Assembly: GCF_900460525.1 (NCBI RefSeq)
Contig: NZ_UHIY01000001.1
Span: forward strand, 1,550,001 to 1,614,000
Length of the DNA: 64,000 nt
From: Yersinia kristensenii
GTDB lineage: Bacteria; Pseudomonadota; Gammaproteobacteria; Enterobacterales; Enterobacteriaceae
Direction of reading: 5' to 3'
Below the pieces are notes generated by a model. It worked only from the letters and a program-made list of their open reading frames with translations, searched no databases and had not been told where the DNA came from. The position numbers were made by a program, and so were the translations under genes. Below are positions 8,101 through 20,166 of this stretch, piece by piece (the first letter of the stretch is position 1; each line of letters begins with the position of its first letter).

Positions 8101-8742
8101 ATGAAAGCCTATCAGCGCGATTTTATCGAGTTTGCGCTTAACAAGCAGGTGTTGAAGTTTGGCGAATTTACCCTGAAGTCTGGGCGGATTAGCCCCTATT
8201 TCTTTAATGCAGGGTTGTTTAATACCGGGCTTGATCTGGCAAAACTCGGGCGTTTCTACGCTGCGGCATTAATGGATTGTGGTGTGGAGTTTGATCTTTT
8301 ATTCGGGCCAGCATATAAGGGCATTCCTATTGCCACCACCACCGCCGTAGCATTGGCTGAGCATCATGATCGTGATCTACCTTACTGCTTTAACCGTAAA
8401 GAAGCCAAAAATCACGGTGAAGGTGGCAGCTTGGTGGGGAGCCCGTTAAAAGGCCGAGTTATGCTAGTAGATGATGTGATAACTGCTGGTACTGCGATTC
8501 GTGAATCAATGGAGATTATCAATGCGCAGGGCGCTACTCTGGCTGGTGTGATGATTTCATTAGATCGTCAAGAACGTGGTCGTGGTGAGATCTCTGCGAT
8601 TCAGGAAGTTGAACATGATTATCACTGTAAAGTTATCGCGATTGTGACGCTGAATGATGTGATCCGTTATCTGGAGGAGAAACCGGAAATGGCCGTTCAT
8701 CTGACGGCGGTGCGCCAATATCGTGAGCAATATGGTGTTTAG
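8101..8742 (+). CDS. pyrE: Orotate phosphoribosyltransferase
   Basis: Transfers the phosphoribosyl group of PRPP to orotate, giving OMP, the fifth step of pyrimidine synthesis. The 213-residue length is that of the family. The PRPP-binding motif [13 protein letters not shown] lies at residues 120-132, and the catalytic loop region with [14 protein letters not shown] at 96-109. A GGAG-type ribosome-binding site precedes the ATG (AGAGGAGACGTACC). It is the second gene of the rph-pyrE unit, behind the attenuator, and is closed by a strong terminator at 8766-8789. Confidence 0.98.
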   Translation: MKAYQRDFIEFALNKQVLKFGEFTLKSGRISPYFFNAGLFNTGLDLAKLGRFYAAALMDCGVEFDLLFGPAYKGIPIATTTAVALAEHHDRDLPYCFNRKEAKNHGEGGSLVGSPLKGRVMLVDDVITAGTAIRESMEIINAQGATLAGVMISLDRQERGRGEISAIQEVEHDYHCKVIAIVTLNDVIRYLEEKPEMAVHLTAVRQYREQYGV

Positions 8743-8765
8743 GATTTCCTAAATTATGAAAATAT

Positions 8766-8789
8766 AAAAAGGGCCGTTTGGCCCTTTTT
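8766..8789. terminator. Bidirectional terminator between pyrE and slmA
   Basis: GGGCC (8771-8775) pairs with GGCCC (8780-8784), with an A-run before and a T-run after the stem; it serves convergent pyrE and slmA. Confidence 0.9.
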
Positions 8790-8816
8790 ATATGATTATC
8801 AAAGCGATTTTGCAGC

Positions 8817-9413
8817 TTATTGTAACTGAGCCACAATCAAAGGCCAGCGGGAATCAAACTCTTGCGTCGGCCGGTAGCGGAATTCTGAGCGAACAAAACG
8901 TGAAAGCATCCCTTCACAAAATGCTAATAGCTGTGTTGCCAATAGCGCTTCATCATGAATAAAACCTTGCCCATCACGCAGTTTTTTCTCACGCAGAACC
9001 TGACGTAGCTGTACTTCAATTCGTTCAAACAATTGGTTAATTCGCCCTTGTAAGCGGTCTTGCTCGAACATCAGTGCATGCCCGGTCATGATGCGAGTTA
9101 GTCCTGGATTACGCTCCGCAAAGCCTAATATCAGCAACAGGATCAGCCGGAGGCGATTAAACGTCTCTTTTTCATCTTGCAGAATCAGATTAATGCGGGA
9201 CATCAGACTGTCTTCAATAAACTCGATCAGGCTATCAAACATCCGCGTTTTGCTGGGGAAATGACGATAAAGCGCGGCTTCCGAAACTCCCACATTTGCG
9301 GCGAGTTTCGCGGTAGTAATGCGTTGGCTGCCATCGCTGGATTCCAGCATTTGCGCTAAAGCCTGCAAAATTTCCTCGCGCCTATTCCTTTTCGTATTTT
9401 CTTTTTCTGCCAT
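8817..9413 (-). CDS. slmA: Nucleoid-occlusion factor SlmA
   Basis: TetR-family DNA-binding protein of 198 residues that binds SBS sites on the chromosome and prevents FtsZ ring assembly over the nucleoid. The start at 9411-9413 gives the family's [17 protein letters not shown]-terminus; an in-frame extension upstream is not conserved. The helix-turn-helix is seen in [20 protein letters not shown] (about residues 33-52). It is convergent with pyrE and upstream of it on the minus strand lies dut, the same neighbourhood as in E. coli. Confidence 0.96.
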   Translation of the reverse strand: MAEKENTKRNRREEILQALAQMLESSDGSQRITTAKLAANVGVSEAALYRHFPSKTRMFDSLIEFIEDSLMSRINLILQDEKETFNRLRLILLLILGFAERNPGLTRIMTGHALMFEQDRLQGRINQLFERIEVQLRQVLREKKLRDGQGFIHDEALLATQLLAFCEGMLSRFVRSEFRYRPTQEFDSRWPLIVAQLQ

Positions 9414-9534
9414 GTCCGAGTAGACCCTTGCTAAAAATGACTTAATAACAAAAACCCAAATACCGGCCGCACTGGATACCAAGCTCCGGCGGCTTATGTG
9501 ATAGCTTTTTTACGGTATCAGGGTCTAGGGTAGG

Positions 9535-9993
9535 TTATTGGCGCCCAGAATGACCAAAACCACCGGTACCACGTTCAGTAAGGTCAAAATCTTCAACCAA
9601 ATTGAATTCTGCTTGTACTACGGGAACAAATACCATTTGTGCGATCCGTTCGCCGGGTTCGATGGTAAAAGGCTGTTGACCACGATTCCAGACTGACACC
9701 ATCAACTGGCCTTGATAATCAGAATCAATTAACCCGACCAAATTACCCAATACCACCCCGTGTTTATGTCCCAAACCCGAGCGCGGCAGAATGACCGCAG
9801 CCAGGGCATTATCACCGATATGTATCGCTAAACCAGTGGGTAACAATGTAGTTTGCCCTGGCAGTAAATCAACTGCTTCGTCCAGACAAGCACGTAAATC
9901 CAGTCCGGCAGAACCTTCTGTAGCATATGTCGGTAAAGGGAATTCTTTGCCAACACGTGGGTCCAGAATTTTAATGTCGATTTTTTTCATCAT
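9535..9993 (-). CDS. dut: Deoxyuridine 5'-triphosphate nucleotidohydrolase (dUTPase)
   Basis: Hydrolyses dUTP to dUMP and pyrophosphate, keeping uracil out of DNA and supplying dTMP synthesis. About 152 residues, trimeric dUTPase family. Conserved motifs appear in order: [19 protein letters not shown], a DSDYQGQ stretch with the catalytic Asp, GERIAQ, and the flexible C-terminal [13 protein letters not shown] chose the double-ATG start at 9988-9993 ([12 protein letters not shown]); the second ATG gives the E. coli-length protein. Its 5' end overlaps the end of coaBC by 23 bases, so the two are translationally linked. Confidence 0.96.
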   Translation of the reverse strand: MMKKIDIKILDPRVGKEFPLPTYATEGSAGLDLRACLDEAVDLLPGQTTLLPTGLAIHIGDNALAAVILPRSGLGHKHGVVLGNLVGLIDSDYQGQLMVSVWNRGQQPFTIEPGERIAQMVFVPVVQAEFNLVEDFDLTERGTGGFGHSGRQ

Positions 9994-11203
9994 AACGGCT
10001 GACAATCTCGTCTATTAAACGCTGACTGAGGAGGTGTTTATCGCTGAGCGGTAAACGTTTCTCTCCAGCCGGCCAAAAAAGGTGCAAGGCATTGGTATCA
10101 CTGTTAAAACCATGCTCTGCGAGCGATACATCATTAGCGCAAATAAGATCCAGATTCTTCCGCGCTAGTTTTTGTCGCGCGTATTCTTCCACATTCTGGG
10201 TTTCGGCAGCAAATCCAACAACAAATGGACGTTTTTTAGCCATCGAAGCCACCCCGGCGACAATATCCGGGTTTTTCACTAACTTAAGGGTAATTTCGTC
10301 ACCCTGTTTCTTTATTTTCTCGTCAGAAACTTGCTCGGCGCGGTAATCCGCTACCGCAGCACAAGAAATAAAAATATTCTGCTGGGCGGCTAAGCTCTGA
10401 ACTGTTTGCTGCATTTCTAGCGCGCTGACAACATCAATGCGATTTACAGCAGCAGGCGTGGGAAGGTTCACTGGCCCGGCAATTAGAGTGACTTTTGCCC
10501 CTCGGGCTGCGGCTGCTTGAGCAATCGCGAAACCCATTTTCCCCGAACTTTGATTGCTGATAAAGCGCACCGGATCAAGGGCTTCACGCGTCGGCCCCGC
10601 TGTAATCATGACACTCAAATGTTTCAGGTCTTGTTTTGCAGCAAAATGATCATGCGCCAGCGCGACAATTTCCAAAGGGTCCAGCATTCTGCCTGGGCCA
10701 ACATCCCCACAAGCCTGGCTGCCGCTATCAGGCCCCCACAATAGCATTCCACGATTGGCTAGCGTTTGTAGATTTGCTTGGGTAGCGGCTGCGCGATACA
10801 TCTGTTGATTCATAGCGGGCACGGCAGCAACAGGCGATGCCGTTGCCAGGCAAACTGTTGTTAGCAAGTCATTCGCCATACCGGCGGCCACTCGTGCCAG
10901 TAAATCTGCTGTAGCGGGGGCCATTATCACTAAATCAGCCCATTTACCCAGCTCAATATGGCCCATCGCCGCTTCTGCCGCAGGGTCGAGTAAATCATCA
11001 GAGACGGGATAGCCCGAGACTGCCTGCAACGTGAGTGGCGTAATGAATGCTTTGGCCGCGTGGGTCATCACCACTCGCACCTCTGCACCTCTGTCGCGTA
11101 AGCGGCGTACCAGCTCTGGAGATTTATATGCGGCAATACCTCCGCTAATCCCGAGCACAATCTTTTTACCAGAAAGATGTTCGCCGGAAAGTCCCGTCAT
11201 CAT
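9971..11203 (-). CDS. coaBC: Bifunctional phosphopantothenoylcysteine synthetase/decarboxylase
   Basis: Catalyses two steps of coenzyme A synthesis: ligation of cysteine to 4'-phosphopantothenate (CoaB) and FMN-dependent decarboxylation (CoaC). The N-terminal CoaC half shows [20 protein letters not shown], the active-site [28 protein letters not shown] and [12 protein letters not shown] with the catalytic Cys. The CoaB half shows [25 protein letters not shown] and KNPDIVAGV. Relative to E. coli, three residues are missing between IKKQ and GDE. The start is uncertain: ATGs at 11203 and 11200 fit the homologue best, but the ribosome-binding site is weak. Divergent from radC. Confidence 0.93.
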   Translation of the reverse strand: MMTGLSGEHLSGKKIVLGISGGIAAYKSPELVRRLRDRGAEVRVVMTHAAKAFITPLTLQAVSGYPVSDDLLDPAAEAAMGHIELGKWADLVIMAPATADLLARVAAGMANDLLTTVCLATASPVAAVPAMNQQMYRAAATQANLQTLANRGMLLWGPDSGSQACGDVGPGRMLDPLEIVALAHDHFAAKQDLKHLSVMITAGPTREALDPVRFISNQSSGKMGFAIAQAAAARGAKVTLIAGPVNLPTPAAVNRIDVVSALEMQQTVQSLAAQQNIFISCAAVADYRAEQVSDEKIKKQGDEITLKLVKNPDIVAGVASMAKKRPFVVGFAAETQNVEEYARQKLARKNLDLICANDVSLAEHGFNSDTNALHLFWPAGEKRLPLSDKHLLSQRLIDEIVSRYDEKNRH

Positions 11204-11397
11204 GATTGTCCGAATGAAAGTCATAAGAGGCGATATTTTAGCATAATCGCCGGGTAGATTAGCTATCAGGGCATCTCCTGATGCCATCAATCATCAAATT
11301 TGCGAGGCGTTACGCATGCTACTCACCATGGAGTCGCGGCTCATAAAGCCTTCTGTCATGCTGCTTGTGCTGTTCAGGGATAAACAGGAGCTAAGAA

Positions 11398-12066
11398 ATG
11401 GATGAGTGGTATGGGCATATCGCCCCAAGAGAAAAACTACTGAAATATGGCGCAGCGGTACTGACTGACGCCGAATTACTCGCTATTTTTTTGCGCACGG
11501 GTATCCCGGGCATGCATGTAATGAGAATGGCTGAATATTTGATTGAGGAGTTTGGCTCACTTCATGAGCTTATCTCGGCGGATTATCAGGTGTTATGTGC
11601 CAAAAAGGGAATAGGTGTGTCGAAATATAGTCAGATTCAGGCTATCGCAGAACTGGCTGGTCGCTGCTTTTCATCTCATCTGATGCGGGAAAGTGCCCTG
11701 CTTAATGCCGATATCACACAAAAATTTCTACAAAATATCCTTTCCCACCGTGAAAGAGAGGTTTTTTTAGTAATGTTTTTGGATAACCAGCATCGTGTTA
11801 TTCGCCATGAGGAGATGTTTACTGGTACCATCGGTAGTGTTGAAGTCCATCCGAGGGAAATTGTGCGTGAAGCGTTGAAGGTTAATGCCGCCGCGCTGAT
11901 TCTGGCGCATAATCATCCGTCGGGTAAGGCTGAACCGAGCCAAGCTGACCGTTTGATGACTACGCAGGTGATAAAAGCCTGTTCATTATTAGATATTCGA
12001 GTGCTCGATCATTTGGTGGTTGGACGGGGTGAATGTGTCTCATTTGCCGAACGCGGATGGCTTTAG
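11398..12066 (+). CDS. radC: RadC/YicR-family JAB-domain protein
   Basis: A 222-residue RadC-type protein. The N-terminal part has a helix-hairpin-helix-like region (GKGIGV-type stretch at about 69-74), and the C-terminal JAB1/MPN metalloprotease-like domain carries [14 protein letters not shown] at residues 171-184, that is the HxHPSG-x7-D metal motif. Despite its name, RadC has no proven DNA-repair role. It has a GGAGCTAAGAA ribosome-binding region just before the ATG. It lies between coaBC (divergent) and the rpmB-rpmG promoter, as in E. coli. Confidence 0.94.
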   Translation: MDEWYGHIAPREKLLKYGAAVLTDAELLAIFLRTGIPGMHVMRMAEYLIEEFGSLHELISADYQVLCAKKGIGVSKYSQIQAIAELAGRCFSSHLMRESALLNADITQKFLQNILSHREREVFLVMFLDNQHRVIRHEEMFTGTIGSVEVHPREIVREALKVNAAALILAHNHPSGKAEPSQADRLMTTQVIKACSLLDIRVLDHLVVGRGECVSFAERGWL

Positions 12067-12078
12067 AGAAATAATAAT

Positions 12079-12096
12079 TGATCCTTTCGGGATCTT
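12079..12096 (+). terminator. Weak terminator after radC
   Basis: GATCC (12080-12084) pairs with GGATC (12089-12093) around a short loop and is followed by TTT. The stem is only five pairs, so readthrough is likely. Confidence 0.4.
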
Positions 12097-12110
12097 TAGC
12101 TGTTCGGGAC

Positions 12111-12139
12111 TTGAGCACTTACGCTTCAGAGCGTATACT
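12111..12139 (+). promoter_or_regulatory. Sigma-70 promoter of rpmB-rpmG
   Basis: TTGAGC at 12111-12116 and TATACT at 12134-12139 are separated by exactly 17 bases, a near-consensus sigma-70 promoter. It lies about 190 bases upstream of rpmB and implies a long 5' leader. Confidence 0.8.
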
Positions 12140-12145
12140 ACGCCA

Positions 12146-12566
<421 letters not shown>

Positions 12567-12574
12567 GGAACTGA

Positions 12575-12745
<171 letters not shown>

Positions 12746-12766
12746 TTTTAATTTTGGTGGATTAAG

Positions 12767-12792
12767 AAAACCCGGCCTCGGCCGGGTTTTTT
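12767..12792 (+). terminator. Terminator after rpmG
   Basis: AAAACCCGGC (12767-12776) pairs with GCCGGGTTTT (12781-12790) followed by more Ts. It lies 40 bases before mutM, so mutM expression probably depends on readthrough or its own promoter. Confidence 0.9.
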
Positions 12793-12831
12793 ATTATATA
12801 AAGTCCAGTGAGACACGTTGAGGGAGAGCGC

Positions 12832-13641
12832 ATGCCTGAATTACCAGAAGTTGAAACCAGCCGACGCGGGATCGAACCTTATCTTGTCGGCCAGACTATT
12901 CTTTATGCGGTGGTCAGAAATGCCCGCTTACGCTGGCCAGTGTCTGATGAAATCCTGGCACTCAGTGACCAGCAGGTACTCAGTGTCCAACGCCGAGCTA
13001 AATATTTACTGATAGAGCTGAAAACAGGCTGGATTATCGTCCATCTAGGGATGTCAGGTAGCTTGCGCATTTTGTCGGAAGAAACCGAAGCGGAAAAACA
13101 TGATCACGTCGATTTGGTTATCAGTAATGGCAAAATCCTGCGTTATACCGATCCGCGCCGTTTTGGTGCCTGGTTATGGGCAAAAGACCTTGAAACCAGT
13201 AGCGTACTCGCACACTTAGGGCCAGAACCTCTGAGTAATGAATTTACCGCTGAGTATCTGTTTGAAAAGTCACGTAACAAACGTACGGTAGTGAAACAGT
13301 GGCTAATGGATAATAAAGTGGTAGTCGGGGTGGGTAACATCTATGCCAGTGAATCGCTATTCACTGCGGGTATTCTGCCGGAGCGCGCAGCTGGTTCATT
13401 AACCGAAGCCGAGGTCACACAGTTGGTGGCAACAATCAAAGCCGTGTTATTGCACTCTATTGAGCAGGGTGGTACTACATTGCGCGACTTTTTACAGTCA
13501 GATGGCAAACCGGGTTATTTTGCGCAAGAATTACAGGTATATGGGCGGGCAGGTGAGTTATGTCGGTGCTGTGGGAATGTAATTGAAATTGCTAAGCATG
13601 GGCAGCGTAGCACGTTTTTTTGCCGCCACTGCCAGCATTAA
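12832..13641 (+). CDS. mutM: Formamidopyrimidine-DNA glycosylase
   Basis: Base-excision repair enzyme that removes 8-oxoguanine and formamidopyrimidines and cuts the abasic site. The start at 12832 gives MPELPEVET, which places the catalytic Pro2 and Glu3 correctly after Met removal. The C-terminal zinc finger is intact: C244-x2-C247-x16-C264-x2-C267. Length 269 residues matches the family. It follows rpmB-rpmG with a GGGAGAGC ribosome-binding site and converges on coaD, with an ERIC element between. Confidence 0.98.
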   Translation: MPELPEVETSRRGIEPYLVGQTILYAVVRNARLRWPVSDEILALSDQQVLSVQRRAKYLLIELKTGWIIVHLGMSGSLRILSEETEAEKHDHVDLVISNGKILRYTDPRRFGAWLWAKDLETSSVLAHLGPEPLSNEFTAEYLFEKSRNKRTVVKQWLMDNKVVVGVGNIYASESLFTAGILPERAAGSLTEAEVTQLVATIKAVLLHSIEQGGTTLRDFLQSDGKPGYFAQELQVYGRAGELCRCCGNVIEIAKHGQRSTFFCRHCQH

Positions 13642-13643
13642 CC

Positions 13644-13784
13644 TATACCTTTGTACTTGATACCGCAGGGGGGTTGTTGCGCTCATGTACCCGAATCACT
13701 GACTTATGTAGTTGACCATGAGTAAGCTCATCGGGGCTCGTTCACATGCTGCCTACCCGCAACGCGCATTATTTTGGCTATATA
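13644..13784 (-). repeat. ERIC element, short form
   Basis: The core (CGAATCACTGACTTATG and GTAAGCTCATCGGGGCTCG) reads on the minus strand like the ERIC consensus GAGCTTACATAAGTAAGTGA. The ends are TATACC-like and TATA-like, as in enterobacterial repetitive intergenic consensus elements. About 141 bases, with some divergence. It fills the mutM/coaD convergent spacer. Confidence 0.85.
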
Positions 13785-13800
13785 GTATTTAAATAGATAA

Positions 13801-15059
<1,259 letters not shown>

Positions 15060-16337
15060 TTAGTGGCTCCGTTGCGGTAGATAAGGCTCCAGCAAGTGCA
15101 ATAGCCGTTGTAGCGCGCCTTGGTTTTCATGCAATACATCAACTGCATGGCGGCCATAATAGAGGCGGCAATCTTCATCAGTTAGCAGCATGGTGATTTC
15201 TTTCACCAGCGACAGGGTATCAGTGACAGTAATCAGCCCTTCCGCCTGCTCCAGCTTGGCGCAAATGTCTTTAAAATTAAAGGTATGTGGCCCCATCAAC
15301 ACTGGGATAGCATGCGCTGCTGCCTCCAATGGATTATGGCCGCCGCGCTCAACCAGGCTACCGCCAACAAAAGCTAAATCAGCGATGCCATACAGCAGCA
15401 TTAGCTCGCCCATGGTATCGCCGATCACCACTTGTGTGCTACTCGAAGGCACTTCGCCTTTACTACGCAATGTATAACTCAGCCCGGCTTTTTGTGTTAA
15501 TTCAACGGCTTTTGGGAATCGTTCTGGATGGCGCGGTACCAGAATAAGCAATAATGTCGGGAAGTGTTGTAATAATTGGCGATGGGCTTCCAGCAAGATA
15601 GTTTCTTCGCCGTCATGGGTACTGGTCGCTATCCAGACAGGGCGATGTGGTGCCCATTGGCGGCGTAGGGTGATGGCTCGGGCGGCTAATTCAGGGGTGA
15701 CAGAAATATCGAATTTCAGACTGCCGGTGACTGTAAGCTGTGAACGACGAAGGCCCAATTCAATAAAACGATCGCCATCTTCTTGATTTTGCGCGGCAAT
15801 CAGAGTGATCCGTTGCAGCATATTACGAATAAAACTACCGATTTTCTTATAGCCAGCGGCAGAGCGCGCAGAAAGGCGCGCATTGGCTATCACCAGCGGT
15901 ATCTTGCGGCGATGTAGCGCATTGATAAGGTTCGGCCACAGTTCAGTTTCCATGATGATGACCAGCTTAGGATTCACCTGGTCAAGAAAACGGTTCACAG
16001 AGCCGGGAAGATCGTAGGGCAGATAAACGTGGTGAACATCTTTACCGAAAGCGGATTGAACACGCTCAGAGCCGGTGGGCGTCATGGTAGTCACGGTAAT
16101 GGGCAATGACGGGTAGCGATGGCGCAATGCCCGGACTAAGGGGATTGCGGCCAGCGTTTCACCGACTGAAACTGAATGCAGCATAATACCGCCAGCAACA
16201 ACTTTACCGGCACAAAAACCATAGCGTTCCCCCCAGCGCTTGCGATAAGCGGGGGCTTTACGGCTACGCAACAGCAACCGTAGCCAAATCAGAGGTTGAA
16301 TAAGGTAGAGTAATACCTGATATAAACGCAGCAACAT
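15060..16337 (-). CDS. waaA: 3-deoxy-D-manno-octulosonic acid transferase
   Basis: Adds Kdo residues from CMP-Kdo to lipid A precursor IVA on the inner face of the cytoplasmic membrane. Family GT30; with the start at 16335-16337 the protein is 425 residues, the same as E. coli KdtA. The N-terminal hydrophobic segment MLLRLYQVLLYLIQPLIWLR is the membrane anchor. Conserved stretches include HSVSVGE, METELWPNL, NARLS and GGSLVERGGHNPLEAA. An in-frame extension upstream is not supported by homologues. First gene of the waaA-waaE-coaD operon. Confidence 0.97.
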   Translation of the reverse strand: MLLRLYQVLLYLIQPLIWLRLLLRSRKAPAYRKRWGERYGFCAGKVVAGGIMLHSVSVGETLAAIPLVRALRHRYPSLPITVTTMTPTGSERVQSAFGKDVHHVYLPYDLPGSVNRFLDQVNPKLVIIMETELWPNLINALHRRKIPLVIANARLSARSAAGYKKIGSFIRNMLQRITLIAAQNQEDGDRFIELGLRRSQLTVTGSLKFDISVTPELAARAITLRRQWAPHRPVWIATSTHDGEETILLEAHRQLLQHFPTLLLILVPRHPERFPKAVELTQKAGLSYTLRSKGEVPSSSTQVVIGDTMGELMLLYGIADLAFVGGSLVERGGHNPLEAAAHAIPVLMGPHTFNFKDICAKLEQAEGLITVTDTLSLVKEITMLLTDEDCRLYYGRHAVDVLHENQGALQRLLHLLEPYLPQRSH

Positions 16338-16507
16338 TCTATCAATTTCATTTATATGGATTATTAAGAATAATACCATATTTGAGCAAGAAAGGCTCTT
16401 TTCCACTGGGGCTGCTTGATAACCCGAGTAGAGTCAGGTGATTCATAAAAAAGAATATAAACTTTCAACAAATGAGAGAGAGGAAATTGATTTTTCTTGT
16501 TTAAAAA

Positions 16508-16526
16508 TGAGAATGGTTTTCATTAC
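16508..16526. promoter_or_regulatory. Fur-box-like sequence in the waaA-waaC spacer
   Basis: GAGAATGGTTTTCATTAC resembles the Fur consensus at about 13 of 19 positions, with GAGAATG and TTTCATTA forming the two halves. It is about 170 bases upstream of the waaA start codon on the minus strand and no plus-strand gene follows. Function unproven. Confidence 0.25.
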
Positions 16527-16826
16527 ACGAAGATGAAGTGAATGCGGTAGTGGTAGATATCCTCAGCTTATTCAATGGTGATATTTTCAACCGATAATAC
16601 TTTGTTATTTAGCGGTTTATCACGAACTCAGCAAATTTAAGTTTTATTGGAATGGTATTGAGTCATTAATTAAGAACATCGAGAAATCAATGGGCTGTTA
16701 TTAGCAAAAAGTGAATTAATGGGCTCCGTTAATAACTTGAATAACAGATTAACGATGTTTAACTATCCAAATGCTGGCAATAATTAGTTCTTACCACAAT
16801 TCATTCTTACCATAATCAGTTCTGAT

Positions 16827-16862
16827 AACAGCCAGCGCTGATAATTACCAGCGCTGGCTGTT
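16827..16862. terminator. Perfect 14-bp inverted repeat downstream of waaC
   Basis: AACAGCCAGCGCTG (16827-16840) and CAGCGCTGGCTGTT (16849-16862) pair perfectly around an eight-base loop. It lies 68 bases past the waaC stop on the minus strand. There is no strong T-run beyond it in that direction, so a classic intrinsic terminator is not assured. Confidence 0.55.
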
Positions 16863-16929
16863 ATTACACAATCAATGTGGACTAACGGATCTTCTAAGCG
16901 GGCATAACTTGACGAGGAATAATAATTGC

Positions 16930-17895
16930 TTATGAAATAAGCGGTTCCAATTGCGTCATAATGCTTTCAGCCGTAATGGTATCCATACTTTTTTGCTCGG
17001 AGATTACCGCAATCTGGTTTTTGCCATAGCCACCAATCAAACCAGGGTCCGTTGGGCCGAACAAAGTGATGTTGGGGCGATCCAGTGCGGCGGTCAGATG
17101 ACTAAGACCGGTATCAACGGAAACCACCGCTTTTGCACCTGCCAGCACCTCAGCCACCTGCTGGAGACTGAGTTTAGGTAAGACCTCAACATGAGAAAAA
17201 TGCTCCGCTAACCGCAAAGCACGTTGATACTCATGTTCCGCCCCCCAGGGTAATTTTATTTTTAAACCGGTCGGAGCAACTAACTCGATCAGTTTTAGCC
17301 AATGGTTCTCAGGCCAGTGTTTGCTGTCGCGGGTCGTTGCATGTAAGAAAACCAGATATTGGCCAGCATCGGCTGGTAAGTGGTTTAAAAAACGCGATGC
17401 GATAGCATAATCGCCATAACTTTCTGGCTTATTGTAGCCGAGACTCTTCGCAAACAGCTGGCGGATGCGTTCGACAGCATGTTGTTTGATATCAATATGA
17501 TGGCGGCAATTGTAAAACCAGCTAGCAAATGGCTCACGGGCGCTTTTGCTGTCCGGGCCATGTTTTATCCCTTTAGCGATGCGGGTAATCAAGGCCGCAC
17601 TTTTAATTAGCCCCTGAGCATCGATCACCAGATCATAGCTGCGCTGTTGTACCACACGTTTAAAATCACAACGCTCTTGCCGGGTATCGCTGCCGAACCA
17701 ATTTTTTCGCCAACGGCGAATGGCAACCGGAATAACTTTATCCACCGCCGGATGCCAACTGGGAATTTGGTTGAAACCTTCTTCTACCACCCAATCAAAA
17801 CGAATACCGGGAATGGTATTCATGGCATCAGTCAGCGCGGGCAAGGTATGTAAAACATCACCCATTGAAGAGGTTTTAACGATCAATACATGCAT
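16930..17895 (-). CDS. waaC: Lipopolysaccharide heptosyltransferase I
   Basis: Adds the first L,D-heptose to Kdo2-lipid A. GT9 protein of 321 residues, with MHVLIVKTSSMGDVLHTLPA at the N-terminus (acceptor region with the SSMGD motif) and VSVDTGLSHLTAALDRP followed by FGPTDPGLIGGYG near the C-terminus (nucleotide-sugar binding). The ATG overlaps the waaF stop by one base (TAATG), so the two are translationally coupled. Last gene of hldD-waaF-waaC. Confidence 0.97.
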   Translation of the reverse strand: MHVLIVKTSSMGDVLHTLPALTDAMNTIPGIRFDWVVEEGFNQIPSWHPAVDKVIPVAIRRWRKNWFGSDTRQERCDFKRVVQQRSYDLVIDAQGLIKSAALITRIAKGIKHGPDSKSAREPFASWFYNCRHHIDIKQHAVERIRQLFAKSLGYNKPESYGDYAIASRFLNHLPADAGQYLVFLHATTRDSKHWPENHWLKLIELVAPTGLKIKLPWGAEHEYQRALRLAEHFSHVEVLPKLSLQQVAEVLAGAKAVVSVDTGLSHLTAALDRPNITLFGPTDPGLIGGYGKNQIAVISEQKSMDTITAESIMTQLEPLIS

Positions 17896-18959
17896 TAATC
17901 AGCCTCTTTCTCTGAACAGGTTTGTGCCGAGAGCTGCTTCTCAAGAGCAGCCATTACTTGTTCAGGTTGGATATCAATTAAACTCTGATGATAACCCTGC
18001 GCACTGTCACCTTTACGCACTTTGTGATAGCCAGTAATCAGGCGAATGACAGTGGCTTTGTCAGACAGTGGCGGAGTGAAATCCGGGCTGCTTGGGCCAT
18101 ATAAAGCTACTAACGGCTTATTTAATGCGGCTGCGACATGCATTAAACCGGAGTCATTACTGACCACGGCGTTACAGGCGGCAATCATGACCACGGCTTG
18201 ATCCAGCGAGGTCTGGCCGGCAAAATTGAGGCAATATTCGCGGGCGCTTTCGTTTAGCGCCTGGCGGATTTCTTCGCCAGCTTCATTATCTTTGGCTGAA
18301 CCTAACAAGATGACTTGATAGCCGGTATCAATCAGTTTCTGGGCTAGGGTGGCATAATGGTAGTGTGGCCAGCGTTTTGCTGGGCCAAACTCTGCGCCAG
18401 GGCAGAAACCAACAATTGGGCGGTTATCCGTCAAGTTGAATGATGCCGTAATCTCGGCAATTTCTTCATCCTGAACCTGTAATTGTGGCCGAAGCAAAGG
18501 TTGCGGTAAATCGCTGGCTGAGTGAATACGCTCTTTATCGTAGGCCAATGCAACATAGCGCTGAACCATCATTGGGAAAGCTTGCTTATCCAGAATACGC
18601 ATATCATTGAGCAAAAAATAACGCATTTCACCGCGCCAGCCAGTTCGCTGTTTAATCCCTGAAAAATAAGGTATTAGGGCAGATTTAAACGAGTTTGGTA
18701 ACACGTAAGCGCGATCATAGCCTGTTTCACGCAAGGCCAGACCCAAGCGGCGGCGCTCCTCGAAAGCAAAAACCCCATGGCCTAATGGCATCGGGACTGC
18801 ATGGCGAACCTCTGGCATTCTAGCCAAAAGCGGACGGCACCATGCGGGTGCCATCACATCAATTTCTGCTGCCGGATATTCGGCCTTCAGGGTGCGGTAA
18901 AGACTTTGCGACATCATCATATCGCCAACCCAAGAAGGGCCGATGACCAGTATTTTCAT
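17895..18959 (-). CDS. waaF: Lipopolysaccharide heptosyltransferase II
   Basis: Adds the second heptose of the inner core. GT9 family, 354 residues from the ATG at 18957-18959. MKILVIGPSWVGDMMMSQSL is the typical N-terminus, and SNDSGLMHVAAALNKP with YGPSSPDFTPPL marks the ADP-heptose site. An alternative TTG four codons upstream lies too close to the AAGGA ribosome-binding sequence; the ATG matches homologues. Follows hldD by 30 bases and overlaps waaC. Confidence 0.97.
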   Translation of the reverse strand: MKILVIGPSWVGDMMMSQSLYRTLKAEYPAAEIDVMAPAWCRPLLARMPEVRHAVPMPLGHGVFAFEERRRLGLALRETGYDRAYVLPNSFKSALIPYFSGIKQRTGWRGEMRYFLLNDMRILDKQAFPMMVQRYVALAYDKERIHSASDLPQPLLRPQLQVQDEEIAEITASFNLTDNRPIVGFCPGAEFGPAKRWPHYHYATLAQKLIDTGYQVILLGSAKDNEAGEEIRQALNESAREYCLNFAGQTSLDQAVVMIAACNAVVSNDSGLMHVAAALNKPLVALYGPSSPDFTPPLSDKATVIRLITGYHKVRKGDSAQGYHQSLIDIQPEQVMAALEKQLSAQTCSEKEAD

Positions 18960-18989
18960 ACCGTTTATCAATTCCTTGCAGCAAGTTAT

Positions 18990-19922
18990 TTAGACTGAGC
19001 GATTGAGCCAGGCCAGGTATTCTTTGACGCCCTCGGCGACGGTTTTGAACGGCTTGTCATAACCCGCAGCACGCAAATTAGTGAGGTCAGCTTGCGTGTA
19101 TGCCTGATAGCGGCCTTTCAGTTTTTCTGGGAATTCAATGTATTCCACTGGCCCGCTTTGATGGAAATCCACCACCGCATCGGCAACTGCCTGGAAAGAT
19201 TCCGCACGGCCTGTACCGCAGTTGAAAATGCCGGATACGCCGTTTTTCCAGAACCACAGGTTAACGTCAGCGACATCGCCGACATAAATAAAGTCGCGTT
19301 TGAAGTTTTCACTGCCGGAGAACAATTTAGGGTTTTCGCCCGCATTGATCTGGTTATTCAGATGGAAAGCCACACTCGCCATGCTGCCTTTATGGCCTTC
19401 GCGTGGGCCATAAACGTTGAAATAACGGAACCCGCAAATCTGTGAATCAGCTTCTGGCAAAATTTCGCGCACATATTGATCAAACAGGAATTTGGAGTAG
19501 CCATAAACGTTAAGTGGTTGTTCATACTGACGATCTTCAATGAAATTATCAGTACGCCCGCCGTAGGTAGCAGCAGAAGAGGCATACAGGAACGGAATAC
19601 TGCGATCCAGACAGAAGTGCAGGATATCTTTAGAATACTGATAGTTGTTATCCATCATGTACTTGCCATCCCACTCGGTGGTGGAAGAACAGGCACCTTC
19701 GTGGAAAATCGCGTCGATATCACCCATGTCATCACCAGCAACAATGCTGGCAACAAAATCTTCTTTATCCATGTAATCGGCGATATCCAGATCAACCAGA
19801 TTGACGAATTTGGTGCCGTCTTTGAGGTTATCCACCACCAGAATATCTTTATATCCGATGTTATTCAGTGCCTTAACGATGTTGCTGCCAATGAAACCGG
19901 CGCCGCCAGTGACGATAATCAT
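18990..19922 (-). CDS. hldD: ADP-L-glycero-D-manno-heptose 6-epimerase
   Basis: Converts ADP-D,D-heptose to ADP-L,D-heptose, the sugar donor used by WaaC and WaaF encoded next to it. Extended short-chain dehydrogenase fold of 310 residues: Rossmann motif GGAGFIGSN at 6-14, and catalytic Y140-x3-K144 in [12 protein letters not shown]. The start at 19920-19922 ([10 protein letters not shown]) matches the family; an upstream in-frame extension is not conserved. First gene of the heptose operon, divergent from kbl. Confidence 0.97.
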   Translation of the reverse strand: MIIVTGGAGFIGSNIVKALNNIGYKDILVVDNLKDGTKFVNLVDLDIADYMDKEDFVASIVAGDDMGDIDAIFHEGACSSTTEWDGKYMMDNNYQYSKDILHFCLDRSIPFLYASSAATYGGRTDNFIEDRQYEQPLNVYGYSKFLFDQYVREILPEADSQICGFRYFNVYGPREGHKGSMASVAFHLNNQINAGENPKLFSGSENFKRDFIYVGDVADVNLWFWKNGVSGIFNCGTGRAESFQAVADAVVDFHQSGPVEYIEFPEKLKGRYQAYTQADLTNLRAAGYDKPFKTVAEGVKEYLAWLNRSV

Positions 19923-20166
19923 CAGGTTCACCCTTGTTAATCTTCTTGGTCGGGCACAATGCCCCACACTCTATTTGCCGTTATCATAACATTTCATAGG
20001 ATAGCGCACAGCCGGAAGGGGGTTAATCTCTCTGTTTCTATGCGGCTTTAGGAATGTTCACCGTGATATGTGCTGCATTTTTTACAATATAAGACAAGGT
20101 TTCTCGTCAGTTTACCCATCAGGCAGTAAAATGTAGGGTGAAAATGCTCATTCTGGAGATAACCGC

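Larger units (their letters stand above)
16338..16929. other. Long gene-free spacer between waaA and waaC
   Basis: About 590 AT-rich bases without an open frame that resembles a gene. It holds a 14-base perfect inverted repeat (reported separately) and a Fur-like site at about 16508-16526. In other enterics, further LPS core genes such as waaL or glycosyltransferases can lie between waaC and waaA; the sequence here shows no recognisable remnant of them. Confidence 0.6.
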
